Assembly: GCF_001277195.1 (NCBI RefSeq)
Contig: NZ_CP012268.1
Location: 62,001 to 126,000, forward strand
Length of the DNA: 64,000 bases
Direction: 5' to 3'
From: Cronobacter muytjensii ATCC 51329
GTDB taxonomy: Bacteria; Pseudomonadota; Gammaproteobacteria; Enterobacterales; Enterobacteriaceae
Below, piece after piece: positions 8,599 through 21,427 of this stretch. Below the pieces are notes generated by a model. The model searched no databases. It was not told the DNA's origin and saw only the letters and a program-made list of their open reading frames with translations. The stretch's first letter is position 1. Each line of letters starts with the position of its first letter. A program made the position numbers and the translations under genes.

Positions 8599-9069
8599 AT
8601 GCCACGTCGTCGCGTCATTGGTCAGCGTAAAATTCTGCCGGATCCGAAGTTCGGATCAGAACTGCTGGCTAAATTTGTAAATATCCTGATGGTAGATGGT
8701 AAAAAATCTACTGCAGAAGCAATCGTATACAGTGCTCTTGAGACCCTGGCTCAGCGCTCTGGTAAATCTGAACTGGAAGCTTTCGAAGTCGCGCTGGACA
8801 ACGTTCGTCCGACTGTCGAAGTTAAGTCCCGCCGCGTAGGTGGTTCTACTTATCAGGTTCCAGTTGAAGTCCGTCCGGTCCGTCGTAATGCCCTGGCAAT
8901 GCGTTGGATCGTTGAAGCTGCTCGTAAACGCGGTGATAAATCCATGGCTCTGCGCCTGGCGAACGAACTTTCTGATGCTGCAGACAACAAAGGTACTGCA
9001 GTTAAGAAACGTGAAGACGTTCACCGTATGGCAGAAGCCAACAAGGCGTTCGCACACTACCGTTGGTAA
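8599..9069 (+). CDS. rpsG: 30S ribosomal protein S7
   Basis: S7 is a primary 16S 3'-domain assembly protein and the autogenous translational repressor of the str operon. The 156-residue form ends AEANKAFAHYRW, like shorter enterobacterial S7 proteins. The 95-bp gap after rpsL corresponds to the region that S7 binds in E. coli to regulate its own translation. Ribosome-binding site ACGGAG precedes ATG. Confidence 0.98.
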   Translation: MPRRRVIGQRKILPDPKFGSELLAKFVNILMVDGKKSTAEAIVYSALETLAQRSGKSELEAFEVALDNVRPTVEVKSRRVGGSTYQVPVEVRPVRRNALAMRWIVEAARKRGDKSMALRLANELSDAADNKGTAVKKREDVHRMAEANKAFAHYRW

Positions 9070-9166
9070 TCCCTTCGGCATGTTAGTCACCAGACGGGCG
9101 CTTCAAGTGAGTCGCCCGTCCTGGGCAACTTAATTTGAGCGCCTAAAGAAACAAACGAGGAATCAA

Positions 9167-11281
9167 ATGGCTCGTACAACACCCATCGCACGCTATCGTA
9201 ACATCGGTATCAGTGCGCACATCGACGCCGGTAAAACCACTACTACCGAACGTATTCTGTTCTACACCGGTGTAAACCACAAAATCGGTGAAGTTCATGA
9301 CGGCGCCGCTACTATGGACTGGATGGAGCAGGAGCAGGAGCGTGGTATCACCATTACCTCCGCTGCGACTACCGCATTCTGGTCTGGTATGGCTAAGCAG
9401 TATGAGCCGCACCGTATCAACATCATCGACACCCCGGGGCACGTTGACTTCACCATCGAAGTAGAACGTTCTATGCGTGTTCTTGACGGTGCGGTAATGG
9501 TTTACTGCGCAGTTGGTGGTGTTCAGCCGCAGTCTGAAACCGTATGGCGTCAGGCTAACAAATACAAAGTTCCGCGTATCGCGTTCGTTAACAAAATGGA
9601 CCGCATGGGCGCGAACTTCCTGAAAGTTGTTGGTCAGATCAAAACCCGCCTGGGCGCGAACCCGGTTCCGCTGCAGCTGGCAATTGGTGCTGAAGACGGC
9701 TTCACTGGTGTTGTTGACCTGGTGAAAATGAAAGCCATCAACTGGAACGATGCAGACCAGGGCGTAACCTTCGAATACGAAGATATCCCGGCTGACATGC
9801 AGGACCTGGCTGACGAATGGCACCAGAACCTGATCGAATCCGCTGCTGAAGCTTCTGAAGAGCTGATGGAGAAATACCTGGGTGGTGAAGAACTGACTGA
9901 AGAAGAGATCAAAAAGGCTCTGCGTCAGCGCGTTCTGAACAACGAAATCATCCTGGTAACCTGTGGTTCTGCGTTCAAGAACAAAGGTGTTCAGGCGATG
10001 CTGGATGCGGTAATTGATTACCTGCCATCCCCGGTTGACGTACCTGCGATCAACGGTATCCTGGACGACGGTAAAGATACTCCGGCTGAGCGTCATGCGA
10101 GCGATGAAGAGCCGTTCTCTGCTCTGGCGTTCAAAATCGCTACCGACCCGTTCGTGGGTAACCTGACGTTCTTCCGCGTGTACTCTGGCGTGGTTAACTC
10201 TGGCGATACCATCCTGAACTCCGTGAAATCCGCACGTGAGCGTTTCGGTCGTATCGTACAGATGCACGCTAACAAGCGTGAAGAGATCAAAGAAGTTCGC
10301 GCGGGCGATATCGCTGCAGCTATCGGTCTGAAAGACGTGACCACCGGTGACACCCTGTGTAACCCGGATCACCCGATCATTCTGGAGCGCATGGAATTCC
10401 CTGAGCCGGTAATCTCTATCGCGGTTGAACCGAAAACCAAAGCTGACCAGGAAAAAATGGGTCTGGCTCTGGGCCGTCTGGCTAAAGAAGACCCGTCTTT
10501 CCGCGTATGGACTGACGAAGAATCTAACCAGACCATCATCGCTGGTATGGGTGAGCTGCACCTCGACATCATCGTTGACCGTATGAAGCGTGAATTCAAC
10601 GTTGAAGCGAACGTAGGTAAACCTCAGGTTGCTTACCGCGAAGCGATTCGCACCAAGGTTACCGACATTGAAGGTAAACATGCTAAGCAGTCTGGTGGTC
10701 GCGGTCAGTACGGTCACGTTGTGATCGACATGTACCCGCTGGAGCCGGGCTCTAACCCGAAAGGTTACGAGTTCATCAACGACATCAAAGGTGGTGTAAT
10801 TCCTGGCGAATACATCCCGGCCGTTGATAAAGGCATCCAGGAGCAGCTGAAGTCTGGTCCGCTGGCAGGTTACCCGGTAGTAGACATCGGTATTCGTCTG
10901 CACTTCGGTTCTTACCACGACGTTGACTCCTCTGAACTGGCGTTTAAACTGGCAGCTTCTATCGCCTTTAAAGAAGGCTTTAAGAAAGCAAAACCAGTTC
11001 TGCTTGAGCCGATCATGAAGGTTGAAGTAGAAACTCCGGAAGAGAACACTGGTGACGTTATCGGTGACTTGAGCCGTCGTCGCGGTATGCTGCGTGGTCA
11101 GGAATCCGAAGTGACTGGCGTGAAGATCCACGCTGAAGTTCCGCTGTCTGAAATGTTCGGATATGCAACTCAGCTGCGTTCTCTGACCAAAGGTCGTGCA
11201 TCATACACTATGGAATTCCTGAAGTATGATGATGCGCCGAACAACGTCGCTCAGGCCGTTATCGAAGCCCGTGGCAAATAA
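9167..11281 (+). CDS. fusA: Elongation factor G
   Basis: EF-G is the translocation and ribosome-recycling GTPase. It is 704 residues, the usual length. GTPase motifs are AHIDAGKTTT (17-26), DTPGHVDF and NKMD. Domains II-V follow, including the domain IV segment SGGRGQYGHVVIDMYPLEPG. It is the third gene of the str operon, preceded by ribosome-binding site ACGAGG. Codon use is strongly biased, as expected for a highly expressed gene. Confidence 0.98.
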   Translation: MARTTPIARYRNIGISAHIDAGKTTTTERILFYTGVNHKIGEVHDGAATMDWMEQEQERGITITSAATTAFWSGMAKQYEPHRINIIDTPGHVDFTIEVERSMRVLDGAVMVYCAVGGVQPQSETVWRQANKYKVPRIAFVNKMDRMGANFLKVVGQIKTRLGANPVPLQLAIGAEDGFTGVVDLVKMKAINWNDADQGVTFEYEDIPADMQDLADEWHQNLIESAAEASEELMEKYLGGEELTEEEIKKALRQRVLNNEIILVTCGSAFKNKGVQAMLDAVIDYLPSPVDVPAINGILDDGKDTPAERHASDEEPFSALAFKIATDPFVGNLTFFRVYSGVVNSGDTILNSVKSARERFGRIVQMHANKREEIKEVRAGDIAAAIGLKDVTTGDTLCNPDHPIILERMEFPEPVISIAVEPKTKADQEKMGLALGRLAKEDPSFRVWTDEESNQTIIAGMGELHLDIIVDRMKREFNVEANVGKPQVAYREAIRTKVTDIEGKHAKQSGGRGQYGHVVIDMYPLEPGSNPKGYEFINDIKGGVIPGEYIPAVDKGIQEQLKSGPLAGYPVVDIGIRLHFGSYHDVDSSELAFKLAASIAFKEGFKKAKPVLLEPIMKVEVETPEENTGDVIGDLSRRRGMLRGQESEVTGVKIHAEVPLSEMFGYATQLRSLTKGRASYTMEFLKYDDAPNNVAQAVIEARGK

Positions 11282-11348
11282 GCCTCAGGGTTAAAACCAA
11301 AGTCCCGTGCCCTCTCGGCGAGGGGGCACTATAGTAAGGAATATAGCC

Positions 11349-12533
11349 GTGTCTAAAGAAAAATTTGAACGTACAAAACCGCACGTTAACGTCGGTACTA
11401 TCGGCCACGTTGACCATGGTAAAACTACCCTGACCGCTGCCATCACTACCGTTCTGGCTAAAACCTACGGTGGTTCTGCTCGTGCATTCGATCAGATCGA
11501 TAACGCGCCGGAAGAAAAAGCTCGTGGTATCACCATCAACACCTCTCACGTTGAATATGACACCCCGACTCGCCACTACGCGCACGTTGACTGCCCGGGC
11601 CACGCCGACTACGTGAAAAACATGATCACCGGTGCTGCTCAGATGGACGGCGCTATCCTGGTTGTTGCTGCGACTGACGGCCCGATGCCGCAGACCCGTG
11701 AGCACATCCTGCTGGGTCGTCAGGTAGGCGTTCCGTACATCATCGTGTTCCTGAACAAATGCGACATGGTTGATGACGAAGAGCTGCTGGAACTGGTTGA
11801 GATGGAAGTGCGTGAGCTGCTGTCTCAGTACGACTTCCCGGGCGATGACACCCCGATCGTTCGCGGTTCCGCGCTGAAAGCGCTGGAAGGCGAAGCTGAA
11901 TGGGAAGAGAAAATCATCGAGCTGGCAGGTCACCTGGATTCTTACATCCCGGAACCGGAGCGCGCGATTGACAAGCCGTTCCTGCTGCCGATCGAAGACG
12001 TATTCTCCATCTCCGGTCGTGGTACCGTTGTTACCGGTCGTGTAGAGCGCGGTATCATCAAAGTTGGTGAAGAAGTGGAAATCGTTGGTATCAAAGACAC
12101 CGCGAAATCTACCTGTACCGGCGTTGAAATGTTCCGCAAACTGCTGGACGAAGGCCGCGCGGGCGAGAACGTAGGTGTTCTGCTGCGTGGTATCAAACGT
12201 GAAGAAATCGAACGTGGTCAGGTACTGGCTAAGCCGGGCTCCATCAAGCCGCACACCAAGTTCGAATCTGAAGTGTACATTCTGTCCAAAGACGAAGGCG
12301 GCCGTCACACTCCGTTCTTCAAAGGCTACCGTCCGCAGTTCTACTTCCGTACCACTGACGTGACCGGTACCATCGAACTGCCGGAAGGCGTTGAGATGGT
12401 AATGCCGGGCGACAACATCAAAATGGTTGTCACCCTGATCCACCCGATCGCAATGGACGACGGTCTGCGTTTCGCAATCCGCGAAGGCGGCCGTACCGTA
12501 GGCGCTGGCGTGGTTGCTAAAGTTCTGGGCTAA
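11349..12533 (+). CDS. tufA: Elongation factor Tu
   Basis: EF-Tu carries aminoacyl-tRNA to the ribosomal A site as a GTP complex. The chosen start is GTG at 11349 (SKEKFERTKPHVNVG), giving 394 residues, identical in length to E. coli. An upstream in-frame extension from 11307 has no support. Motifs are GHVDHGKTT (19-27), DCPGHADY and NKCDM. A 67-bp spacer with hairpin CCCTCTCGGCGAGGG separates it from fusA. This is the tuf copy of the str operon; enterobacteria usually have a second copy elsewhere. Confidence 0.97.
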   Translation: MSKEKFERTKPHVNVGTIGHVDHGKTTLTAAITTVLAKTYGGSARAFDQIDNAPEEKARGITINTSHVEYDTPTRHYAHVDCPGHADYVKNMITGAAQMDGAILVVAATDGPMPQTREHILLGRQVGVPYIIVFLNKCDMVDDEELLELVEMEVRELLSQYDFPGDDTPIVRGSALKALEGEAEWEEKIIELAGHLDSYIPEPERAIDKPFLLPIEDVFSISGRGTVVTGRVERGIIKVGEEVEIVGIKDTAKSTCTGVEMFRKLLDEGRAGENVGVLLRGIKREEIERGQVLAKPGSIKPHTKFESEVYILSKDEGGRHTPFFKGYRPQFYFRTTDVTGTIELPEGVEMVMPGDNIKMVVTLIHPIAMDDGLRFAIREGGRTVGAGVVAKVLG

Positions 12534-12547
12534 TTAACTCAGAATTG

Positions 12548-12576
12548 AAAAGGGCGCTTCGGCGCCCTTTTGTTTT
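12548..12576 (+). terminator. Intrinsic terminator of the str operon
   Basis: Hairpin GGGCGC TTCG GCGCCC with a stable tetraloop, preceded by AAAA and followed by TTTTGTTTT, lies directly after tuf. Confidence 0.92.
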
Positions 12577-12655
12577 ATAAGGAAAAGTTGTTCTAAAGGT
12601 TTATACACTTTCTAAAGACACTCATCCCTCATTAAAAGTCTGTCCCTGCCTCGTT

Positions 12656-12679
12656 GTAATCATAACCATTCTCATTTAC
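12656..12679 (+). promoter_or_regulatory. Probable Fur box upstream of bfd
   Basis: The AT-rich imperfect palindrome GTAATCATAACC / ATTCTCATTTAC resembles the Fur operator pattern of NATWAT repeats. It ends about 30 bp before the bfd start, where iron repression is expected because E. coli bfd is Fur-regulated. The match is by eye and imperfect. Confidence 0.5.
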
Positions 12680-12709
12680 ACTTTGTGCATAAACTGAACG
12701 GGAGTTATC

Positions 12710-12904
12710 ATGTACGTTTGTTTGTGTAATGGTATCAGCGATAAAAAAATACGGCAGGCGGTACGTCAGCATCATCCCCAGTCCTTCCAGCAGCTTCGTA
12801 AATTTATGCCGATTGGCAATCAGTGTGGTAAATGCGTTCGCGCTGCCCGCGAAATAATGCAGGACGAGCTGATGCAGATCCCTGAGTATCAGGAAATTGC
12901 CTGA
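12710..12904 (+). CDS. bfd: Bacterioferritin-associated ferredoxin
   Basis: Bfd is a 64-residue [2Fe-2S] ferredoxin that reduces haem in bacterioferritin so that stored iron is released. The cluster ligands Cys4, Cys6, Cys39 and Cys42 are all present (VCLCNG and GNQCGKC). It is made when iron is short; a probable Fur box lies upstream. It is followed by bfr, its partner, after 65 bp. Confidence 0.96.
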   Translation: MYVCLCNGISDKKIRQAVRQHHPQSFQQLRKFMPIGNQCGKCVRAAREIMQDELMQIPEYQEIA

Positions 12905-12969
12905 CCGCAGATTTTGACTTCCACGCCAGCCCATCTACGCTTCATGTAGTGGAAGCGGAGGGAAGCAAA

Positions 12970-13446
12970 ATGCAAGGTGATATTAAGATAATAAACTATC
13001 TCAATAAATTATTGGGAAATGAGCTTGTTGCAATCAATCAGTACTTTCTCCATGCGAGAATGTTCAAAAACTGGGGCCTGATGCGCCTCAACGATGTCGA
13101 ATACCATGAGTCTATTGATGAAATGAAACACGCCGATATTTATATCGAACGTATTTTATTTCTTGAGGGCATCCCCAACCTTCAGGACCTGGGTAAACTG
13201 CATATCGGCGAAGATGTAGAAGAAATGCTGCGCTCCGATCTCACTCTTGAGATGGAAGGCGCGAAAGATTTGCGTGAGGCTATCGCCTATGCAGATTCTA
13301 TTCATGATTACGTCAGCAGGGATATCATGATCAAAATCCTTGAGGACGAAGAGCACCATATCGACTGGCTTGAAACCGAGCTGGATCTTATTAGCAAAAT
13401 TGGCCTGCAGAATTACATTCAGTCCCAGATTAAAGAACAGAGCTAA
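12970..13446 (+). CDS. bfr: Bacterioferritin
   Basis: Bfr is the haem-containing 24-mer iron-storage protein with ferroxidase activity. The start at 12970 (MQGDIKIINYLNKLLG) gives the usual 158 residues and follows ribosome-binding site GGAGGGAA. Ferroxidase ligands Glu18, Glu51 and His54 and the haem ligand Met52 are visible (SIDEMKHADIY), with the later EEHHIDWLE motif. An in-frame upstream start at 12949 is rejected because it lies before the ribosome-binding site. Confidence 0.96.
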   Translation: MQGDIKIINYLNKLLGNELVAINQYFLHARMFKNWGLMRLNDVEYHESIDEMKHADIYIERILFLEGIPNLQDLGKLHIGEDVEEMLRSDLTLEMEGAKDLREAIAYADSIHDYVSRDIMIKILEDEEHHIDWLETELDLISKIGLQNYIQSQIKEQS

Positions 13447-13449
13447 CAT

Positions 13450-13917
13450 TTATACATCCAGTATCTGGAAAGTAGAGATACTGCAAAGCAACCCCGCTGC
13501 CGCCAGAAATGGACCAAAAGGTAGCGGGGTTTTTCGTAAATGCATCTGCTCTTTTTTACGGTACAGGAAAAACGACATCATTAGCCCGAGCAAAGCGGCA
13601 GTTAAAAGCAACAGGCCCAACATCTGCCATCCATGCCAGGCGCCAAGCGCGCCGAGATATTTAACATCGCCATATCCCAGCCCTTCAGAATTACGTAACC
13701 ATCGGTAAGCCCAGTAAAGCAACGACAAGGATAGGTAGCCAATGAGTGCGCCCGCTACCGCATCAGCGAGGAAGCGTGACTGAAAAATGAGATGGTAAGA
13801 CAAACCCAGCCAAAGGAGGGGACAAGTCAGGCTGTTGGGTAGCAGGCCATAACGAAGATCTTTCAGCACTAGCCCTGCGTTCAGCAATATATACCCCAAT
13901 AACCATAACGTAATCAT
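13450..13917 (-). CDS. Short A24 prepilin peptidase (GspO/HopD-like), peptidase domain only
   Basis: This membrane aspartyl protease of the type IV prepilin peptidase family would cleave prepilin or pseudopilin leaders. The start at 13917 (MITLWLLGYILL) follows ribosome-binding site AAGGTGGTGAT and gives 155 residues. A longer reading from 13962 lacks such a site. Several hydrophobic segments are seen. The two family aspartates lie in KDLRYGLLPNSLT and GLGYGDVKYLGA. The N-terminal cytosolic methyltransferase domain found in full-length PilD/GspO is absent. It is convergent with bfr, with its stop 3 bp beyond the bfr stop. E. coli has gspO at the same place next to bfr. No pilin or secretion genes are in the window. 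Confidence 0.85.
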   Translation of the reverse strand: MITLWLLGYILLNAGLVLKDLRYGLLPNSLTCPLLWLGLSYHLIFQSRFLADAVAGALIGYLSLSLLYWAYRWLRNSEGLGYGDVKYLGALGAWHGWQMLGLLLLTAALLGLMMSFFLYRKKEQMHLRKTPLPFGPFLAAAGLLCSISTFQILDV

Positions 13918-14092
13918 ATCACCACCTTCTGGTGAGCCATTCATAACGCCGTAAAAATACAATCTGTGTGCGGCGAAGCGAATGGCGTTCTTTCAGTGAT
14001 ACGCGATACATTCCAGCCAATTTAGCCGCGGACGTACATGTTGCAGTAGACTGCGAGGCGGTACGGAAGAATGTTTAATTTCTAATCAGAGC

Positions 14093-14296
14093 TTGCGTCG
14101 GCGCCAGATTTACGTATAATGCGCGGGCTTGTCATTAATGACGGCGGGTTCAATATGAACCCTGATAGCTGCGGTTTGGCTATCTACAATGCTCCCAATC
14201 GGGGAGCTACGTAAGAACGATTACACTCTCCCATCAATCGTAATGGGTTCGAGGAGTAATCATTTTCGTCTATAAAATAATTGGAGCTCTGGTCTC
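14093..14296 (+). promoter_or_regulatory. S10 operon promoter and L4-responsive leader
   Basis: The sigma-70 promoter has -35 TTGCGT at 14093-14098 and -10 TATAAT at 14115-14120, spacing 16. The leader of about 170 nt contains hairpin GCTCCC AATCG GGGAGC at 14191-14207 and an upstream hairpin GATAGC...GCTATC at about 14164-14184. In E. coli these leader hairpins mediate L4-dependent attenuation and translational repression. The 13918-14092 stretch before it shows no gene that I can support. Confidence 0.82.
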
Positions 14297-14608
14297 ATGC
14301 AGAACCAAAGAATCCGTATCCGCCTGAAAGCGTTTGATCATCGTCTGATCGATCAATCAACCGCGGAAATCGTCGAGACTGCTAAGCGCACTGGTGCGCA
14401 AGTCCGTGGTCCGATCCCGCTGCCGACCCGCAAAGAGCGCTTTACCGTTCTGATCTCCCCGCACGTTAACAAAGACGCGCGTGATCAGTACGAAATCCGC
14501 ACTCACAAGCGTCTGGTTGACATCGTTGAGCCAACCGAGAAAACCGTTGATGCTCTGATGCGTCTGGATCTGGCTGCCGGTGTAGACGTGCAGATCAGCC
14601 TGGGTTAA
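14297..14608 (+). CDS. rpsJ: 30S ribosomal protein S10 / NusE
   Basis: S10 is a 103-residue small-subunit protein that also acts as NusE. It binds NusB and boxA to form the antitermination complex used by rRNA operons such as the one at 38.8 kb. The N-terminus [19 protein letters not shown] is typical. First gene of the eleven-gene S10 operon. Confidence 0.98.
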
Positions 14609-14640
14609 TCAGGTCATTGAGCGATTGAGAGGTTGAAACA

Positions 14641-17024
<2,384 letters not shown>

Positions 17025-17040
17025 TTTTAGAGGATAAGCC

Positions 17041-17319
17041 ATGCCACGTTCTCTCAAGAAAGGTCCTTTTATTGACCTGCACTTGCTGAAGAAGGTAGAG
17101 AAAGCGGTGGAAAGCGGTGACAAGAAGCCCCTGCGCACTTGGTCCCGTCGTTCAACGATCTTTCCAAACATGATCGGTTTGACCATCGCTGTCCATAATG
17201 GTCGTCAGCACGTTCCAGTATTCGTTTCCGATGAAATGGTCGGTCACAAACTGGGTGAATTCGCACCGACCCGTACTTATCGCGGTCACGCGGCTGATAA
17301 AAAAGCCAAGAAGAAATAA
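17041..17319 (+). CDS. rpsS: 30S ribosomal protein S19
   Basis: S19 is a 92-residue small-subunit head protein, [18 protein letters not shown], that contacts S13 and tRNA. It ends in a basic tail (DKKAKKK). It lies 16 bp after rplB in the S10 operon. Confidence 0.98.
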
Positions 17320-17323
17320 GTAG

Positions 17324-17665
<342 letters not shown>

Positions 17666-17682
17666 GACTCTGGAGACTAGCA

Positions 17683-18384
17683 ATGGGTCAGAAAGTACAT
17701 CCTAATGGTATTCGCCTGGGTATTGTAAAACCATGGAACTCTACCTGGTTCGCGAACACCAAAGAATTCGCTGACAACCTGGACAGCGACTTTAAAGTTC
17801 GTCAGTACCTGAATAAGGAACTGGCTAAAGCGTCTGTATCTCGTATCGTTATCGAGCGTCCGGCTAAAAGCATCCGTGTGACCATTCACACTGCTCGCCC
17901 GGGTATCGTTATCGGTAAGAAAGGTGAAGACGTTGAAAAACTGCGTAAGGGCGTAGCGGACATCGCTGGCGTGCCTGCACAGATCAATATCGCCGAAGTT
18001 CGTAAACCTGAACTGGACGCAAAATTGGTTGCTGACAGCATCACTTCTCAGCTGGAACGTCGCGTTATGTTCCGTCGTGCTATGAAGCGTGCTGTACAGA
18101 ACGCCATGCGTCTGGGCGCTAAAGGTATCAAAGTTGAAGTTAGCGGCCGTCTGGGCGGCGCTGAGATCGCACGTACCGAGTGGTATCGTGAAGGTCGCGT
18201 TCCGCTGCACACTCTGCGCGCTGACATCGACTACAACACCTCCGAAGCGCACACCACTTACGGTGTAATCGGCGTTAAAGTGTGGATCTTCAAAGGTGAG
18301 ATCCTTGGTGGTATGGCTGCTGTTGAACAACCGGAAAAACCGGCTGCTCAACCGAAAAAGCAGCAGCGTAAAGGCCGTAAATAA
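17683..18384 (+). CDS. rpsC: 30S ribosomal protein S3
   Basis: S3 is a 233-residue protein at the mRNA entry channel. A type II KH domain carries the GxxG-type loop GIVIGKKGEDVEKLR. A basic C-terminal tail ends QPKKQQRKGRK. S10 operon. Confidence 0.98.
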   Translation: MGQKVHPNGIRLGIVKPWNSTWFANTKEFADNLDSDFKVRQYLNKELAKASVSRIVIERPAKSIRVTIHTARPGIVIGKKGEDVEKLRKGVADIAGVPAQINIAEVRKPELDAKLVADSITSQLERRVMFRRAMKRAVQNAMRLGAKGIKVEVSGRLGGAEIARTEWYREGRVPLHTLRADIDYNTSEAHTTYGVIGVKVWIFKGEILGGMAAVEQPEKPAAQPKKQQRKGRK

Positions 18385-18396
18385 GGAGCGTCGCTG

Positions 18397-18806
18397 ATGT
18401 TACAACCAAAGCGTACAAAATTCCGTAAAGTGCACAAAGGCCGCAACCGTGGTCTGGCGCAGGGTACGGATGTTAGCTTCGGCACTTACGGTCTTAAAGC
18501 TGTTGGCCGTGGTCGTCTGACTGCCCGTCAGATCGAAGCAGCACGTCGTGCAATGACCCGTGCAGTTAAGCGTCAGGGTAAGATCTGGATCCGTGTATTC
18601 CCGGACAAACCGATCACCGAAAAGCCGCTGGAAGTGCGTATGGGTAAAGGTAAAGGTAACGTGGAGTATTGGGTTGCCTTGATTCAGCCGGGTAAAGTCC
18701 TGTACGAAATGGACGGTGTGCCGGAAGAGCTGGCCCGTGAAGCATTCAAGCTGGCAGCAGCGAAACTGCCGATTAAAACCACCTTTGTAACTAAGACGGT
18801 GATGTA

Positions 18807-18807
<1 letters not shown>
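18397..18807 (+). CDS. rplP: 50S ribosomal protein L16
   Basis: L16 is a 136-residue protein that helps organise the A-site region of the large subunit. The N-terminus [19 protein letters not shown] is typical, and the arginine hydroxylated by RoxA in E. coli lies in the conserved [10 protein letters not shown] region or close to it. The stop overlaps the rpmC start by one base (TAATG). Confidence 0.98.
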
Positions 18808-19252
<445 letters not shown>

Positions 19253-19275
19253 TAGAGTAGCGCTCTCTAACAGAA

Positions 19276-19309
19276 TAAACGGCTCAGCGATGAGCCGTTT
19301 ATTTTTTCT
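19276..19309 (+). terminator. Terminator between S10 and spc operons
   Basis: Ten-base-pair stem AAACGGCTCA / TGAGCCGTTT with loop GCGA, followed by ATTTTTT. Confidence 0.9.
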
Positions 19310-19331
19310 ACCCATATCCTGTGAGCGGTGT

Positions 19332-19418
19332 TATAATGCCGCGCCCTCGATTATGGGGATTTTTAACGACCTGATATTTAGGTCCCGAAGTAGTAGTTGA
19401 CATTAGCGGAGCACTGAA
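19332..19418 (+). promoter_or_regulatory. spc operon promoter (-10) and leader
   Basis: A -10 element TATAAT at 19332-19337 is followed by a GC-rich initial region. The -35 region is weak, as in the E. coli spc promoter, and is preceded by a T-rich stretch that could act as an UP element. The leader runs 80 nt to rplN. Confidence 0.75.
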
Positions 19419-20115
<697 letters not shown>

Positions 20116-20129
20116 TTTGGAGTAGTACG

Positions 20130-20669
20130 ATGGCGAAACTGCATGATTACTACAAAGACGAAGTAGTTAATAAACTGATGACTCAGTTCAACTACAATTC
20201 TGTCATGCAAGTCCCTCGGGTCGAGAAGATCACCCTGAACATGGGTGTTGGTGAAGCGATCGCTGACAAGAAACTGCTGGATAACGCAGCAGCTGACCTG
20301 GCAGCAATCTCCGGTCAAAAACCGCTGATCACCAAAGCACGCAAATCTGTTGCAGGCTTCAAAATCCGTCAGGGCTATCCGATCGGCTGTAAAGTAACTC
20401 TGCGTGGCGAACGCATGTGGGAGTTCTTTGAGCGCCTGATCACTATTGCTGTACCGCGTATTCGTGACTTCCGCGGCCTGTCCGCTAAGTCTTTCGACGG
20501 TCGTGGCAATTACAGCATGGGTGTCCGTGAGCAGATCATCTTCCCGGAAATCGACTATGACAAAGTCGATCGCGTTCGTGGTTTGGATATTACCATTACC
20601 ACTACTGCGAAATCTGATGAAGAAGGCCGTGCTCTGCTGGCTGCCTTTGACTTCCCGTTCCGCAAGTAA
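20130..20669 (+). CDS. rplE: 50S ribosomal protein L5
   Basis: L5 is a 179-residue protein that binds 5S rRNA and contacts S13 across the subunit bridge. It starts MAKLHDYYKDEVVNKLM. In E. coli the S8 repressor-binding site overlaps the rplE start, and the same arrangement is expected here. Confidence 0.98.
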   Translation: MAKLHDYYKDEVVNKLMTQFNYNSVMQVPRVEKITLNMGVGEAIADKKLLDNAAADLAAISGQKPLITKARKSVAGFKIRQGYPIGCKVTLRGERMWEFFERLITIAVPRIRDFRGLSAKSFDGRGNYSMGVREQIIFPEIDYDKVDRVRGLDITITTTAKSDEEGRALLAAFDFPFRK

Positions 20670-20683
20670 GGTAGGGTTACTTC

Positions 20684-20989
20684 ATGGCTAAGCAATCAAT
20701 GAAAGCACGCGAAGTAAAGCGCGTAGCTTTAGCTGAAAAATACTTCGCTAAACGCGCTGAACTGAAAGCGATCATTTCTGATGTGAACGCTTCCGACGAA
20801 GATCGTTGGAACGCTGTTCTGAAGCTGCAGACTCTGCCGCGTGATTCCAGCCCGTCTCGTCAGCGTAACCGCTGCCGTCAAACTGGTCGTCCGCACGCTT
20901 TCCTGCGGAAGTTCGGGTTGAGCCGTATTAAGGTCCGTGAAGCCGCTATGCGCGGTGAAATCCCGGGTCTGAAAAAGGCTAGCTGGTAA
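20684..20989 (+). CDS. rpsN: 30S ribosomal protein S14
   Basis: S14 is a 101-residue protein of the long, zinc-independent type. It lacks the paired CxxC motifs of zinc-binding S14 and has an insertion of about 40 residues compared with that type. It ends MRGEIPGLKKASW. Confidence 0.98.
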   Translation: MAKQSMKAREVKRVALAEKYFAKRAELKAIISDVNASDEDRWNAVLKLQTLPRDSSPSRQRNRCRQTGRPHAFLRKFGLSRIKVREAAMRGEIPGLKKASW

Positions 20990-21022
20990 TTGTCACCAAT
21001 TGAATCACGGGAGTAAAGACAG

Positions 21023-21415
21023 ATGAGCATGCAAGATCCGATCGCGGATATGCTGACCCGTATCCGTAACGGTCAGGCCGCGAACAAAGCTGCGGTCACC
21101 ATGCCTTCCTCCAAGCTGAAAGTGGCAATCGCCAACGTGCTGAAGGAAGAAGGTTTTATTGAAGATTTTAAAGTTGAAGGCGACACCAAGCCGGAACTGG
21201 AAGTAACTCTTAAGTACTTCCAGGGTAAAGCTGTTGTAGAAAGCATTCAGCGTGTCAGCCGCCCAGGTCTGCGCATCTATAAGAAAAAAGATGAGCTGCC
21301 GAAAGTTATGGCTGGCCTTGGTATTGCGGTTATTTCTACCTCTAAAGGTGTTATGACTGATCGTGCAGCGCGCCAGGCTGGTCTTGGTGGCGAAATTATC
21401 TGCTACGTAGCCTAA
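21023..21415 (+). CDS. rpsH: 30S ribosomal protein S8
   Basis: S8 is a 130-residue primary 16S binding protein and the translational repressor of the spc operon. It starts MSMQDPIADMLTRIRNGQ and has the conserved C-terminal STSKGVMTDRAARQAGLGGE. Confidence 0.98.
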   Translation: MSMQDPIADMLTRIRNGQAANKAAVTMPSSKLKVAIANVLKEEGFIEDFKVEGDTKPELEVTLKYFQGKAVVESIQRVSRPGLRIYKKKDELPKVMAGLGIAVISTSKGVMTDRAARQAGLGGEIICYVA

Positions 21416-21427
21416 TCGGAGGAAAAA

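Noticed and set aside
9143..11131. A 662-codon open frame antisense to fusA, and similar long antisense frames over tuf, metH, aceA and the ribosomal genes
   Set aside because: They mirror the strong codon bias of highly expressed or GC-rich genes on the other strand, have no ribosome-binding sites, and encode low-complexity, non-protein-like sequence.
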